Shown one piece after another: positions 45,860-54,951 of a stretch of 64,000 nt of DNA (position 1 is its first letter; each line of letters starts with the position of its first letter). The position numbers and the translations under genes were made by a program. The stretch lies in contig JAKSJP010000001.1 of NCBI GenBank assembly GCA_024398105.1, positions 1 through 64,000 on the forward strand, in the 5' to 3' direction. Source of the stretch: Bacteroidales bacterium (GTDB taxonomy: Bacteria > Bacteroidota > Bacteroidia > Bacteroidales > UBA932). The notes beneath the pieces are model-generated. The model was not told the origin of the DNA. It worked only from the letters and a program-made list of their open reading frames with translations, and did not search any database.

Positions 45860-46497
45860 CGGTTCAGGTTGTTCAGGACAGGTTCGACAGTTTCCCTGAG
45901 GTCGGTGCCAGGGACATAGTGGACAGCGTTGATTCCAAGAGAGGCCGCCGCGTCGACATTGGCCTGGGAATCATCCACGAAGAGGATCTCATCGGCAGGA
46001 AGTCCGATCCTGCGGAGAGCCTCGCGGTAGATCTCAGGATCCGGCTTGAGAAGCTTCATCTCACATGAGAGGAATTCTGTCCTGAAGACATCTTTCCACT
46101 TGAGCCCGTTCTCCTCGTAGATCTCGTGGAAACGGCGCATTGCTATAGGATTGTTGTTGGAAAGAGCATATATCTCATATCGCTGGGCAAGCTCATAGAG
46201 GAAAGGCACCTTCGTCGGGTCCATTCCTGTAAGGAGCGCCCCCATGCATCTGTCGACGTCCATAGGGTCCGACCCTGGCCTGGAATCCTTTACCACCAGG
46301 TTTCTGAACTCATCCACACTTATCTTTCCCTCCTCGAGATCCGAATATATGCCCTTCTGATGGCAAGGATCCAGAAGCTCGTCTATCTTATAGAATCCGA
46401 GGATCTCGATGAAAGCTTTCCTGCAGGCCTTCACATCAAGGTCAATAAGCACTCCCCCCAGATCCAGAACTATCGCTTTAATCATTCTCTTCTTCAC
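45856..46497 (-). CDS. HAD superfamily phosphatase
   Basis: A 213-residue haloacid-dehalogenase hydrolase of the YihX/phosphoglucomutase-like subgroup. Motif I is LDLGGVLIDLD, where the second catalytic Asp position of DxD is Gly, as in the DLGGV variant. Motif II is YALSNNN, motif III has the Lys in KLLKPDPEIY, and motif IV is ILFVDDSQANV. The substrate is unknown. The start overlaps the end of the TPR gene by 20 bases (or 8 if the second ATG at 46485 is used). It is followed by the MBL gene in the same operon. Confidence 0.9.
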   Translation of the reverse strand: MKKRMIKAIVLDLGGVLIDLDVKACRKAFIEILGFYKIDELLDPCHQKGIYSDLEEGKISVDEFRNLVVKDSRPGSDPMDVDRCMGALLTGMDPTKVPFLYELAQRYEIYALSNNNPIAMRRFHEIYEENGLKWKDVFRTEFLSCEMKLLKPDPEIYREALRRIGLPADEILFVDDSQANVDAAASLGINAVHYVPGTDLRETVEPVLNNLNR

Positions 46498-48496
46498 AAT
46501 ATTTGCTGATGACGCTGTAGGCCTCAGCTACGCCCAGCTCACCCGCAAGAGAAAGGTCAATACATCCTTTCTCCTTGTCTTTCAGATAGATGAGCACAAG
46601 GCCACGGTTATAGTACGCATCACCCATCTTTGGATAAAGCTCGATTGCCTTCGAATAGCTGTCGATCGACTCGACAAGCTGTGAAGACAGGCAATAGAGA
46701 TTACCAAGATCGTAATGTATGTATGGGATGTCACCGACGATGCTGCTTGCCGCTACCAGGTCTTCGATCGCCTCCGAGTAGTCGTAGGTACGGGTCACCT
46801 GGTCGCCCACGCGGGCACGGGTATTTCCCTGGTCGTCCATGGTAAGTGTCTGGACATTGTTCTCGATAGATGACATGAACTCGATCATCTCTGCCCTGAG
46901 CACGGCACGGTTCATCAGGTAGAACGCCTTGTAATACTGCTCGTACCTGTCCGGAACCTCAGCCTCCACAGCCTTGTCGTAATAGGCCAGAGCAGAATTG
47001 TACTGCTTTCCAGAGACCTCATAGAGTCCCTTCAGGAAGTCATGCCTTGCCTTGGATATCCTGAGGTCGTCAGAGCCGTAGAGTATAGATTCGACGACTG
47101 AGGTCTGAGCGGCCGCAGTCGTGTCGGCATTGGTCACAGTCACAGGCACAGGCATCTCGGTCTTGAACTTGTCAAGAAGAGAATTCTCGTACCTTGTCCT
47201 TAGGGCATAGTTCACATTGTCTCTCTGCCTTGAGATGACGAACTTATGCAGAGGTTTCAGGCGTATGTCGATGTCTCTGTGCTGGAGGAGCTCGTCGTCG
47301 AAATCCTTCTTGGCGAAATCCGCGTCGAGCGCCAGGAGAGAGCTGTATTTCTGGGTAGTGTCCGCAAACGAGCCCTGGGCATTGCTGTTGGCCTCACGGT
47401 ACTCCTTGACTTTCTGCTGAGCGATGTCATAGTCCCTCTTGGAAGCCCTGGTCATGCCAAGCTTGTTCTCGACGAACGACCTGTTCTGATATGCCTTGGC
47501 GAAGTCAGGATAAAGCTCGATGGCCATGTCATAGTCCTCGAGGGCGTCGCGCCAACGTTCCATCTCCACGAAGAAAGATGCCCTGTTGTAGTATGCGAGC
47601 ACGTTCCTTGGGTTGATGTTGATGACTCGGTCCATATCCGCAAGCGCATCCTCGTAGTTGCCGATCTGGGCGCTGATGAGGCTTCGGTTATAAAGTGTCA
47701 GAGCGTTGCCCGGATCGTCACGAAGCACACGGTTGAGGTCAGCCATCGCCGAATTGAAATCCTTCTCCTCATAGTACATGATCGCCCTGTTGAAGTATGC
47801 CAGGGTATTGGTGGAATCGATCTCGATCGCCTTGTCCATGTCGGCGATTGCATTGGAGAAGTCGTTCCGGCTGGCATATAGACGTCCGCGGCGCACATAC
47901 CCCTCAGGTTCGAAACGGTCTATCTCGATGGCCTTGTTGTAGTCATTGAGCGCCTTGGTCGTGTCCCCCAGGAAAAGATAGCTGGCACCACGGTTAAGAT
48001 ATGCGGAAGGGTCCTTGGGCTGCCTTCTGATATACTTGTTGAAATCTGCTACCGCCTTGTCGAACTGCTGTGCAAGGAAATAGGTCACACCTCGGCTGAA
48101 ATAGATTCCCTCATAGCCGGGACGGAGCGACTCCGCCTTGTCGAAATCGGCGAAAGCCTTGTCGTAGTTACCGGCACGGCTTTCAGTGATGGCACGGTAA
48201 TGATATCCGTATGTAAAGACCGGGTTGAGACGTATGGCTGTGTTGAAATCCTTCTGCGCACCTCTCACGTCTCCGAGGTTATACTTCGCGATTCCCCTGT
48301 AGAAGAAGGTCCAGTAGTCGGTCGTGTCAAGCTGGGCGAGGATATTGAAATTCTCGATCGAGCTTGCATAGCGGCCTTCAGAGAGGTTCTGCCTTCCCCT
48401 GAAATAAAATACATCCTTGTCGTACTGGGCGTACGACGGCAGGCATGCCAGTATAGCCAGCAGGAAAGGGAGAATTATTTTCAGGGACTTTTTCAC
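46478..48496 (-). CDS. Exported tetratricopeptide-repeat protein
   Basis: A 672-residue protein dominated by TPR units, at least nine in the first 380 residues (for example AYLNRGASYLFLGDTTKALNDYNKAIE) and several more near the C-terminus. TPRs are protein-interaction scaffolds. A signal peptide (KKSLKIILPFLLAILACLPSYAQ) directs it to the periplasm. I start it at the GTG at 48496. An ATG at 48535 keeps the frame open but lies upstream of the -7 element TATATTTG, and would put a hydrophilic stretch before the signal peptide. It leads a six-gene leftward operon. Its own role is unknown. Confidence 0.85.
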   Translation of the reverse strand: MKKSLKIILPFLLAILACLPSYAQYDKDVFYFRGRQNLSEGRYASSIENFNILAQLDTTDYWTFFYRGIAKYNLGDVRGAQKDFNTAIRLNPVFTYGYHYRAITESRAGNYDKAFADFDKAESLRPGYEGIYFSRGVTYFLAQQFDKAVADFNKYIRRQPKDPSAYLNRGASYLFLGDTTKALNDYNKAIEIDRFEPEGYVRRGRLYASRNDFSNAIADMDKAIEIDSTNTLAYFNRAIMYYEEKDFNSAMADLNRVLRDDPGNALTLYNRSLISAQIGNYEDALADMDRVININPRNVLAYYNRASFFVEMERWRDALEDYDMAIELYPDFAKAYQNRSFVENKLGMTRASKRDYDIAQQKVKEYREANSNAQGSFADTTQKYSSLLALDADFAKKDFDDELLQHRDIDIRLKPLHKFVISRQRDNVNYALRTRYENSLLDKFKTEMPVPVTVTNADTTAAAQTSVVESILYGSDDLRISKARHDFLKGLYEVSGKQYNSALAYYDKAVEAEVPDRYEQYYKAFYLMNRAVLRAEMIEFMSSIENNVQTLTMDDQGNTRARVGDQVTRTYDYSEAIEDLVAASSIVGDIPYIHYDLGNLYCLSSQLVESIDSYSKAIELYPKMGDAYYNRGLVLIYLKDKEKGCIDLSLAGELGVAEAYSVISKYCEEEND

Positions 48497-48515
48497 GCTA
48501 TTATGCTTTATAATA

Positions 48516-48523
48516 CAAATATA
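48516..48523 (-). promoter_or_regulatory. -7 element of the TPR-led operon
   Basis: TATATTTG on the minus strand, placing the start near 48512, 16 bases before the GTG. No good -33 box. Confidence 0.55.
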
Positions 48524-48570
48524 CCACTTTTTCAAATACTATACCATAGGGAAGATTCGACTTTTTTCGC

Positions 48571-48578
48571 TATCTTTG
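48571..48578 (+). promoter_or_regulatory. -7 element of the M28 peptidase operon
   Basis: TATCTTTG on the plus strand, with a start expected near 48582, 17 bases before the ATG. It is back-to-back with the TPR promoter. No good -33 box. Confidence 0.5.
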
Positions 48579-48598
48579 AAAGATATTATTTTCCCATA

Positions 48599-49630
48599 AT
48601 GCGCTTCAGGACGAAACTCATATCCGCTTTTGCAGCATTTGTCGCCATGGTGTCGGTCACCGGAGGCGGAATCTGCCATGCCCAGACTAAAAGAGTCGTG
48701 GTGGGAAGCGAGGTCACCCATGGCCTCATCACGGAGAAAGCGCTTGAGCGCCAAGTAGCTTTCCTTGCCGATTCGATATGCAACGGACGCGGTACAGGAA
48801 CGACAGGCAACACAGAGGCCGCGATGTGGATCATGAGAGAATTCAACAGGCTCGGCATAGTCCCTATGGGAGAGAGCTATTCCCACAGCTTCAGGGCAAG
48901 CAACGGAACAGTGGCCAGGAACGTAGTCGGAATGCTTCCGTCGATCTCGAAGACTTCCTCCGCATACAAGAAGTATATGATAGTGACCGCCCACTATGAC
49001 GGGTACGGCGAGCTTGAAGGGAACATGTACCCTGGAGCGGACAGCAATGCCAGCGGAGTCGTCGCGATGCTCGGTGCCGGAAAGATGGTGGGCGCCATGA
49101 TGAGCTACGGCAAGACATACAGGCAGAACATCATCTTCGTCGCCCTTGACGCGAAGAACATCAACATGGACGGAGTCAAGGCATTCTGGGACGAGCTTGC
49201 CACTGGGAAAATCGTCGATCCGGTCAACGGCAAGGTGATCACCAAGGATGACATCTCGATCATGGTGAACATCGACCAGATAGGCAGCACGCTGAGCCCT
49301 CTGAAGTCCGGCGACAGCAATTACCTTATCTTCCTTGCCGACAAGGACGCAGAGTTCCACAGAGGTTCGCTCAGATATGCCAACTCGAGGTACTCCCTTG
49401 GTCTTGACCTCGGATTCGACTATTACGGAAGCACATCGTTCACCGACATGTTCTACCGCAGGGTGAGCGAGCAGAAGATATTCCTGGACAACAGAGTCCC
49501 GGCAGTGATGTTCACCTCGGGCATAACCATGAACAACAACAAGACCAGAGACACGGCGGACACTCTGGACTACACCGTCCTCATGAAAAGGATCTGGGCG
49601 ATCTTCCACTGGATCGAGAGGACAATGTAA
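48599..49630 (+). CDS. M28 family zinc aminopeptidase-like protein
   Basis: A 343-residue exported peptidase of family M28. The signal is MRFRTKLISAFAAFVAMVSVTGGGICHAQ. Zinc-site regions are IVTAHYDGYG (His, Asp-equivalent), PGADSNASGVVAMLG (bridging Asp), then FVALDAKNINMDG, where the family's catalytic Glu-Glu pair would normally read EExGLxGS. That segment reads DAKNINMDG here, so the catalytic acid appears missing and activity is doubtful. A much longer open frame begins at 48200, antisense to the TPR gene, but the signal peptide and promoter fix this start. It precedes an ABC exporter by 15 bases. Confidence 0.87.
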   Translation: MRFRTKLISAFAAFVAMVSVTGGGICHAQTKRVVVGSEVTHGLITEKALERQVAFLADSICNGRGTGTTGNTEAAMWIMREFNRLGIVPMGESYSHSFRASNGTVARNVVGMLPSISKTSSAYKKYMIVTAHYDGYGELEGNMYPGADSNASGVVAMLGAGKMVGAMMSYGKTYRQNIIFVALDAKNINMDGVKAFWDELATGKIVDPVNGKVITKDDISIMVNIDQIGSTLSPLKSGDSNYLIFLADKDAEFHRGSLRYANSRYSLGLDLGFDYYGSTSFTDMFYRRVSEQKIFLDNRVPAVMFTSGITMNNNKTRDTADTLDYTVLMKRIWAIFHWIERTM

Positions 49631-49645
49631 CGCGATTTTGACGAA

Positions 49646-51490
49646 ATGAAAGAATTCTGGAAAATACTCAGGAGATATGTCTCTCCCTACGGGAAATACC
49701 TGTGGGGTTCAGTTGCCATGAACCTGCTCTCGGCGATCCTGAACATATTCTCCTTCTCATTGATAGTCCCTATGCTGGACATCCTGTTCAGGATAAACAG
49801 GAAGGTCTACGAGTTCATACCGCTCGACAGCGTCAGCGGTCTCATGGAAAAAGGCAACGCCATCGCCAACAACTGCAACTGGTGGCTCGCCGAGTACATC
49901 AAGGTCCATGGCGAGTCCAGGACCCTGCTCATGCTGGTCATCTTCCTCTGTGTCATGACCTTGTTCAAGACAGCCTGCTACTTCGGCTCAGCCGCGGTCA
50001 TGGTACCTATCAGGACAGGCGTCGTCAAGGACCTCAGGATGCAGATCTATGACAAGATCCTCGCGCTCCCTCTCGGCTACTTCTCCCAGGAAAGGAAAGG
50101 TGACCTCATCGCCAGGATGAGCGGCGACGTAAACGAGATCGAATACTCTATCATCAGCGTCCTCGAGATGCTGATCAAGAACCCTATCCTCATCGTCTGC
50201 TACTTCGCGGCACTGATGGTGATAAGCTGGGAGCTCACGCTCTTCACAATCCTCGTGGTACCGTTCCTTGGATGGGTGATGGGCAGCATAGGACGTACCC
50301 TCAAGAAGAAATCCCTCGCCGCACAGGAGCTCTGGAGCGACACGATGTCACAGGTCGAGGAGACTCTCGGCGGACTCAGGGTCATCAAGGCATTCATAGC
50401 CGAGGCGACCATGGGACGCAGATTCGACAAGATCACCGAGGCGTTACGCAACAAGACCGGCCGCGTCTCGACCAGGCAGGCGCTTGCACACCCTGTCAGC
50501 GAGTTCCTCGGAACCGTGCTCATCGGAATCGTACTCTGGTTCGGAGGTACCCTGATCATCAGGGAAAGCGCTCCCCTCTCCGCTTCAAGCTTCATTTACT
50601 ACCTTGTCATCCTCTACAGCATACTCAATCCTCTCAAGGACTTCTCCAAGGCAGGCTACAGCATCCCTAAGGGAATGGCTTCGATGGAAAGGATCGACAA
50701 GATACTCCTTGCCGAGAACAGCATAAAGGAAGCACAGGATCCTAAGGAGATAAGCTCGTTCGAGAAGGGCATCGAGTTCGACCATGTCAGCTTCCGCTAC
50801 GAAGAAGGCGGCAAGACCATACTCAACGACGTCTGCGTCGAGGTCAGCAAAGGCAGCAACATCGCCATAGTAGGTGAATCCGGAGCCGGCAAGTCCACCC
50901 TCGCGGACCTCATCCCAAGATTCTATGACGTCACCGAAGGTGCAATCAGGATAGACGGAATCGACATCAGGGACCTCTCGATGAAGAGCCTCCGCGGACT
51001 GATCGGCTATGTCAACCAGGAGCCTATACTCTTCAACGACACGATCTTCAACAACATCGCCTTCGGCGTGAAGGATGCTACCATGGAACAGGTCATCGAG
51101 GCGGCGAAGATCGCCAACGCCCATGAATTCATCATGGAGAAGGAAGACGGCTACAACACCAACATAGGAGACCGCGGAATGCGTCTTTCAGGAGGCCAGA
51201 GGCAGAGGCTCTCCATCGCAAGGGCGATTCTCAAGAACCCTCCTATCCTCATCCTCGACGAGGCGACTGCCTCGCTTGACACAGAATCGGAGAGACTTGT
51301 CCAGGAAGCCCTCGACAGGCTCATGTCCACAAGGACTACAATAGCCATCGCCCACAGGCTCTCGACTATCAAGAACTCTGACCAGATACTCGTGATGCAG
51401 GAGGGACGCATAGTAGAGCACGGCAAGCACAAGGAACTTGTCGAGCTTGGCGGATACTACAAGAAACTTGAAGACATGCAAAGTCTGTAG
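49646..51490 (+). CDS. MsbA-like ABC exporter (fused permease and ATPase)
   Basis: A 614-residue half-transporter that works as a homodimer in the inner membrane, probably flipping lipid A or another lipid. Six membrane helices occupy residues 1-330. The ATPase has Walker A VGESGAGKSTL, Q-loop VNQEP, signature LSGGQRQRLS, Walker B ILILDEATAS, and the switch His in IAHRLST. Bacteroidota MsbA proteins look like this, and the envelope-related neighbours fit. A lipid A role is inference. It is followed by VanZ after 3 bases. Confidence 0.93.
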   Translation: MKEFWKILRRYVSPYGKYLWGSVAMNLLSAILNIFSFSLIVPMLDILFRINRKVYEFIPLDSVSGLMEKGNAIANNCNWWLAEYIKVHGESRTLLMLVIFLCVMTLFKTACYFGSAAVMVPIRTGVVKDLRMQIYDKILALPLGYFSQERKGDLIARMSGDVNEIEYSIISVLEMLIKNPILIVCYFAALMVISWELTLFTILVVPFLGWVMGSIGRTLKKKSLAAQELWSDTMSQVEETLGGLRVIKAFIAEATMGRRFDKITEALRNKTGRVSTRQALAHPVSEFLGTVLIGIVLWFGGTLIIRESAPLSASSFIYYLVILYSILNPLKDFSKAGYSIPKGMASMERIDKILLAENSIKEAQDPKEISSFEKGIEFDHVSFRYEEGGKTILNDVCVEVSKGSNIAIVGESGAGKSTLADLIPRFYDVTEGAIRIDGIDIRDLSMKSLRGLIGYVNQEPILFNDTIFNNIAFGVKDATMEQVIEAAKIANAHEFIMEKEDGYNTNIGDRGMRLSGGQRQRLSIARAILKNPPILILDEATASLDTESERLVQEALDRLMSTRTTIAIAHRLSTIKNSDQILVMQEGRIVEHGKHKELVELGGYYKKLEDMQSL

Positions 51491-51493
51491 AAG

Positions 51494-51907
51494 ATGAAGA
51501 TACTCAACCAGGGAAGCTTATTTTTCAAGTGCCTGCTGCTCGTCTACATCGCCGCAGTGGCCTATCTGTGCTTCGGACATTTCGACAACCTCCCTCAGGT
51601 CAGCAGATACATATTCGGAATCCCGACTGACAAGATCGTGCATTTCCTGATGTTCATGCCCTTCCCCGTACTCGTATTCCTCGCAGTCGACAGGTTCACG
51701 ACCAAACCTTGGCATTCGGTCCTGATGATGTGCGGAATCTTCCTGCTTGGATGCATGCTCGCAGGCGCAACCGAATATGGACAGAGCCTTCTCTCATACA
51801 GAAGCTGCGACCCGAAAGACTTCAGGGCAGATGCCATCGCACTGTCAATCAGCTCATTATTCGTATTCATAATCGACATTCTGAAACAGGACACAGATGA
51901 AGCTTAA
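51494..51907 (+). CDS. VanZ family membrane protein
   Basis: A 137-residue protein with about four transmembrane helices. It has the VanZ-like landmarks DKIVHFLMFMPFPVLVFLA and, after the third helix, EYGQSLLSYRSCDPKDFRADAIA. VanZ family members modify glycopeptide or lipid II responses in some Gram-positives, but the Bacteroidota members have no established function. The gene overlaps the start of the amidase gene by 11 bases, so they are translationally coupled. Confidence 0.9.
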   Translation: MKILNQGSLFFKCLLLVYIAAVAYLCFGHFDNLPQVSRYIFGIPTDKIVHFLMFMPFPVLVFLAVDRFTTKPWHSVLMMCGIFLLGCMLAGATEYGQSLLSYRSCDPKDFRADAIALSISSLFVFIIDILKQDTDEA

Positions 51908-54900
51908 AGCATTTGCAATTTCACTCGTACTACTTGCCTCCACCATCCCAGGCAGCGCCCAGACCAAGCTTGTGAGGAGTTTCAAGGAGGCCTGTGACTC
52001 CCTTTCCGTACTGATCAAGGAAAGGACAAGCGTAGATGCCAAGCTGAAGCTGAAGACAATCACCCAGCGAGGCACATCTCTGGACTTCTACTTCACGAAC
52101 AGCCTTACCGACATACCATGGACCAAGAACGACGTCAAGTGGTTCAGGGAGGCCCTTCATGACCAGTTCCCGTCCGACTGCCCCGCACCGAACGTAGGAA
52201 GCATATTCGGCAACGGAATCAACATCAACGACCTGACCACCCATGCCCTGCATTTCGACGGAACCGTCCACGAGTCGCTCCACAAGGCGGCCGACCACAG
52301 GGGCAGGACCATGGTACACCGAATCGGAGGTCAGGAGTTCGGGAAGGGACTGTCCGGAAGGCACCTTGCCGTATGGCAGAGCCACGGCAGATACTATGAG
52401 ACAAAGACCAGCAGGTGGGAATGGCAGAGAGCCCAGAACTTCATGACCGTCGAGGACATGTACACCCAGAGCTACGTCCTACCCTTCCTCATCCCTATGC
52501 TGGAGAATGCCGGAGCATATGTGCTCAGTCCAAGGGAAAGAGACACTCAGACCAACGAGGCGGTCGTCGACAACGACCCTTCATTCGCGCAGCCAAGGCC
52601 TGACAAGCTGAGGAAGGCCGGCACCTACCGCGAAAGAGGCAGATGGAACAACGCAGGCATAGGATTCGCGGACATAAAGGAATTCTATATCCATGACGAG
52701 AACCCTTTCACCATGGGAACCGCCCGTCAGGCCAAGGTCCAGACCGGCACGGACGACGAGGCGGAGGTGACATGGACCCCGGACATCCCGGAAAGGGGCA
52801 GCTACGCAGTATATATCTCATATAAGACTCTGTCCAACAGCACCGAGCATGCCCACTACACCGTAAGGCATCTCGGTGGCAGCACTGAATTCTCGGTCAA
52901 CCAGAAGATGGGCGGCGGCACATGGATCTATCTCGGGACCTTCGAGTTCGAGAACGGATGCGCGAGCGTGACACTTGACAACAAGGCGCCGGAAGGAATG
53001 CATAATGTCGCAGGGACTGTCATCACTGCGGACGCTGTCCGTTTCGGCGGCGGAATGGGGAAGATTGCCAGAGGCGACGACGACATGCCTGAAGAGGAAT
53101 GGACCGTCTCAGGCATGCCAGCATACATGGAAGGCGCGCTGTACAACATGCAGTGGTCAGGAGTCGACACGACCATAACCAGAAAGCACCCTGACGACTA
53201 TACCAACGATTTCGCCGACCGCGGCCCATGGGCTGCGATGATGTCAGGCGGTTCGAGAGTGAATCCCAAGATGGAAGGCAAAGGCATTCCTTTCGACCTG
53301 TCCCTTGCATTCCACTCCGACGCCGGCACATTCCCTAATGACTCGATTGTCGGCACGCTCTCGATCTATACCCTGAAGGAGGACGGAAGCAGGAAATACC
53401 CTTCTGGAGAGGACAGGATGGTCTGCCGCGACCTCTGCAACTATGTCCAGAGCCAGGTCGTGAATGACATCAGGGAAAGATATGAACCGCAGTGGGCAAG
53501 AAGAGAGATATGGGACCGTTCCTACAGCGAGGCCAGGACCAGCAAGGTCCCGGGAATGATACTCGAGCTTCTCTCGCATCAGAACTTTGCGGACATGAAG
53601 TACGGTCTCGACCCTGCATTCCGCTTCGATGTCTCCCGTGCAGTCTACAAGGGAGTGCTCAAGTTCCTGAGCGACAGATACGGATGTCCTTACGAGGTAC
53701 AGCCGCTGCCAGTACATAACTTCGCGGCGACCCTTAAGGACGGAGGTGTCACCCTCAGATGGTACCCTACCAGCGACCCGATCGAGCCGACTGCCGTCTC
53801 AAGAGGTTTCATACTTTACACCAGGATCGACGACGGAGCGTTCGACGATGGCAGGATCATCGACGCAGTCGAGGCCGGAGGCTACTACAGGGCTGATGTT
53901 GCCATGGACCCGGGCCATATATACAGCTTCCGCATCGCGGCCTTCAACGACGGTGGCGTCAGCTTCCCGTCCGAGACCTTGAGCGCCGGTGTTCCGGAAA
54001 GCCCCGTATCTGACAACAAGGTATTGGTAGTCAATAATTTCTATAGAGTGGCAGCACCGGCGTGGTTCGACACACCGACATACGCAGGTTTCGACACGAA
54101 GCTTGACGGCGGAGTGCCATACATGTACGATATCAGCTACATAGGACAGCAGTACCAGTTCCGTCGCGACCTGGAATGGGTGGACGACGACAATCCTGGA
54201 TTCGGAGGTTCATACACTGACGAGGCAGGCCTGAAGATGGCCGGCAACACTTTCGACTATCCTTATGTCCATGGCAAAGCCATCATGGAGAACGGCTACG
54301 CCTTCTGTTCGATGGGTTCAGACGCATTTGCGACTGACGCATCCCTTGCATCCGGTTTCTGGGCGATGGACCTTATCTGCGGAAAGCAGGTGACTACATC
54401 AATGGGACGAGGAGCTGTCGAGGACAGATACCAGGTATTCCCTGAGAAGCTGCAGGACGCTCTCAGGAAGTATACTTCAGAAGGAGGAAACGTATTGGTT
54501 TCAGGATCGAACATCGGAACTGACGTATGGGACCAGATATATCCAGCAGTCCACAAGGACGCGTCATACGTCTCCAAGACCAAGCGTTTCGTTGAAGATG
54601 TGCTTGGATACAGATGGCTGACCAACTATGCCAGCCGCAGTGGCATGCTTTGGGTGATGAGGAGCAAGATGATCGACACCGACCCGATGACAGTGAGATT
54701 CGGTTTCTATAATGAGCCTAACGAGAAGGTCTATTGCGTCGAGACGCCGGACGGCCTCATCCCTGCCGCGAAGAAGTCATCCACATTCCTCCGCTACACC
54801 GACACGAACATCTCCGCAGCCGTGTGCGCTGAAATGGACAGCTACAGGACAATCAGCTTCGGATTCCCTCTCGAGGTCCTCAAGGACGAAGAAGACATCG

Positions 54901-54944
54901 AGAAGCTGATGGGAATGTCGCTCAAGTGGTTCAACGATAAATAA
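51897..54944 (+). CDS. Exported amidase-like protein with inserted golvesin domain and FnIII-like domain
   Basis: A 1015-residue secreted protein, often labelled 'xanthan lyase' in Bacteroidales. The signal peptide ends at GSAQ (22). An N-acetylmuramoyl-L-alanine-amidase-like fold is suggested by His163 (VWQSHGRYYE), His473 in AFHSDAG (family SIHADA), and Glu557 in MILELLSHQN (family VELGFxSN). Between the first and second of these, residues about 270-390 form a golvesin-type beta-sandwich (WTPDIPERGSYAVYISYK, HNVAGTVITADAVRFGGG). Residues about 600-690 resemble a fibronectin III domain. The last 300 residues are unassigned. Peptidoglycan cleavage is inferred, and xanthan activity is not supported. 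Confidence 0.82.
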   Translation: MKLKAFAISLVLLASTIPGSAQTKLVRSFKEACDSLSVLIKERTSVDAKLKLKTITQRGTSLDFYFTNSLTDIPWTKNDVKWFREALHDQFPSDCPAPNVGSIFGNGININDLTTHALHFDGTVHESLHKAADHRGRTMVHRIGGQEFGKGLSGRHLAVWQSHGRYYETKTSRWEWQRAQNFMTVEDMYTQSYVLPFLIPMLENAGAYVLSPRERDTQTNEAVVDNDPSFAQPRPDKLRKAGTYRERGRWNNAGIGFADIKEFYIHDENPFTMGTARQAKVQTGTDDEAEVTWTPDIPERGSYAVYISYKTLSNSTEHAHYTVRHLGGSTEFSVNQKMGGGTWIYLGTFEFENGCASVTLDNKAPEGMHNVAGTVITADAVRFGGGMGKIARGDDDMPEEEWTVSGMPAYMEGALYNMQWSGVDTTITRKHPDDYTNDFADRGPWAAMMSGGSRVNPKMEGKGIPFDLSLAFHSDAGTFPNDSIVGTLSIYTLKEDGSRKYPSGEDRMVCRDLCNYVQSQVVNDIRERYEPQWARREIWDRSYSEARTSKVPGMILELLSHQNFADMKYGLDPAFRFDVSRAVYKGVLKFLSDRYGCPYEVQPLPVHNFAATLKDGGVTLRWYPTSDPIEPTAVSRGFILYTRIDDGAFDDGRIIDAVEAGGYYRADVAMDPGHIYSFRIAAFNDGGVSFPSETLSAGVPESPVSDNKVLVVNNFYRVAAPAWFDTPTYAGFDTKLDGGVPYMYDISYIGQQYQFRRDLEWVDDDNPGFGGSYTDEAGLKMAGNTFDYPYVHGKAIMENGYAFCSMGSDAFATDASLASGFWAMDLICGKQVTTSMGRGAVEDRYQVFPEKLQDALRKYTSEGGNVLVSGSNIGTDVWDQIYPAVHKDASYVSKTKRFVEDVLGYRWLTNYASRSGMLWVMRSKMIDTDPMTVRFGFYNEPNEKVYCVETPDGLIPAAKKSSTFLRYTDTNISAAVCAEMDSYRTISFGFPLEVLKDEEDIEKLMGMSLKWFNDK

Positions 54945-54951
54945 TTCTCTG

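Noticed and set aside
48200..48598. N-terminal extension of the M28 peptidase
   Set aside because: It is antisense to the TPR gene, lies upstream of the -7 element at 48571-48578, and would displace a clean signal peptide.
48539..49609. A 356-codon open frame on the minus strand
   Set aside because: It is a complement of the M28 gene, with composition rich in Val, His and Arg typical of antisense frames.
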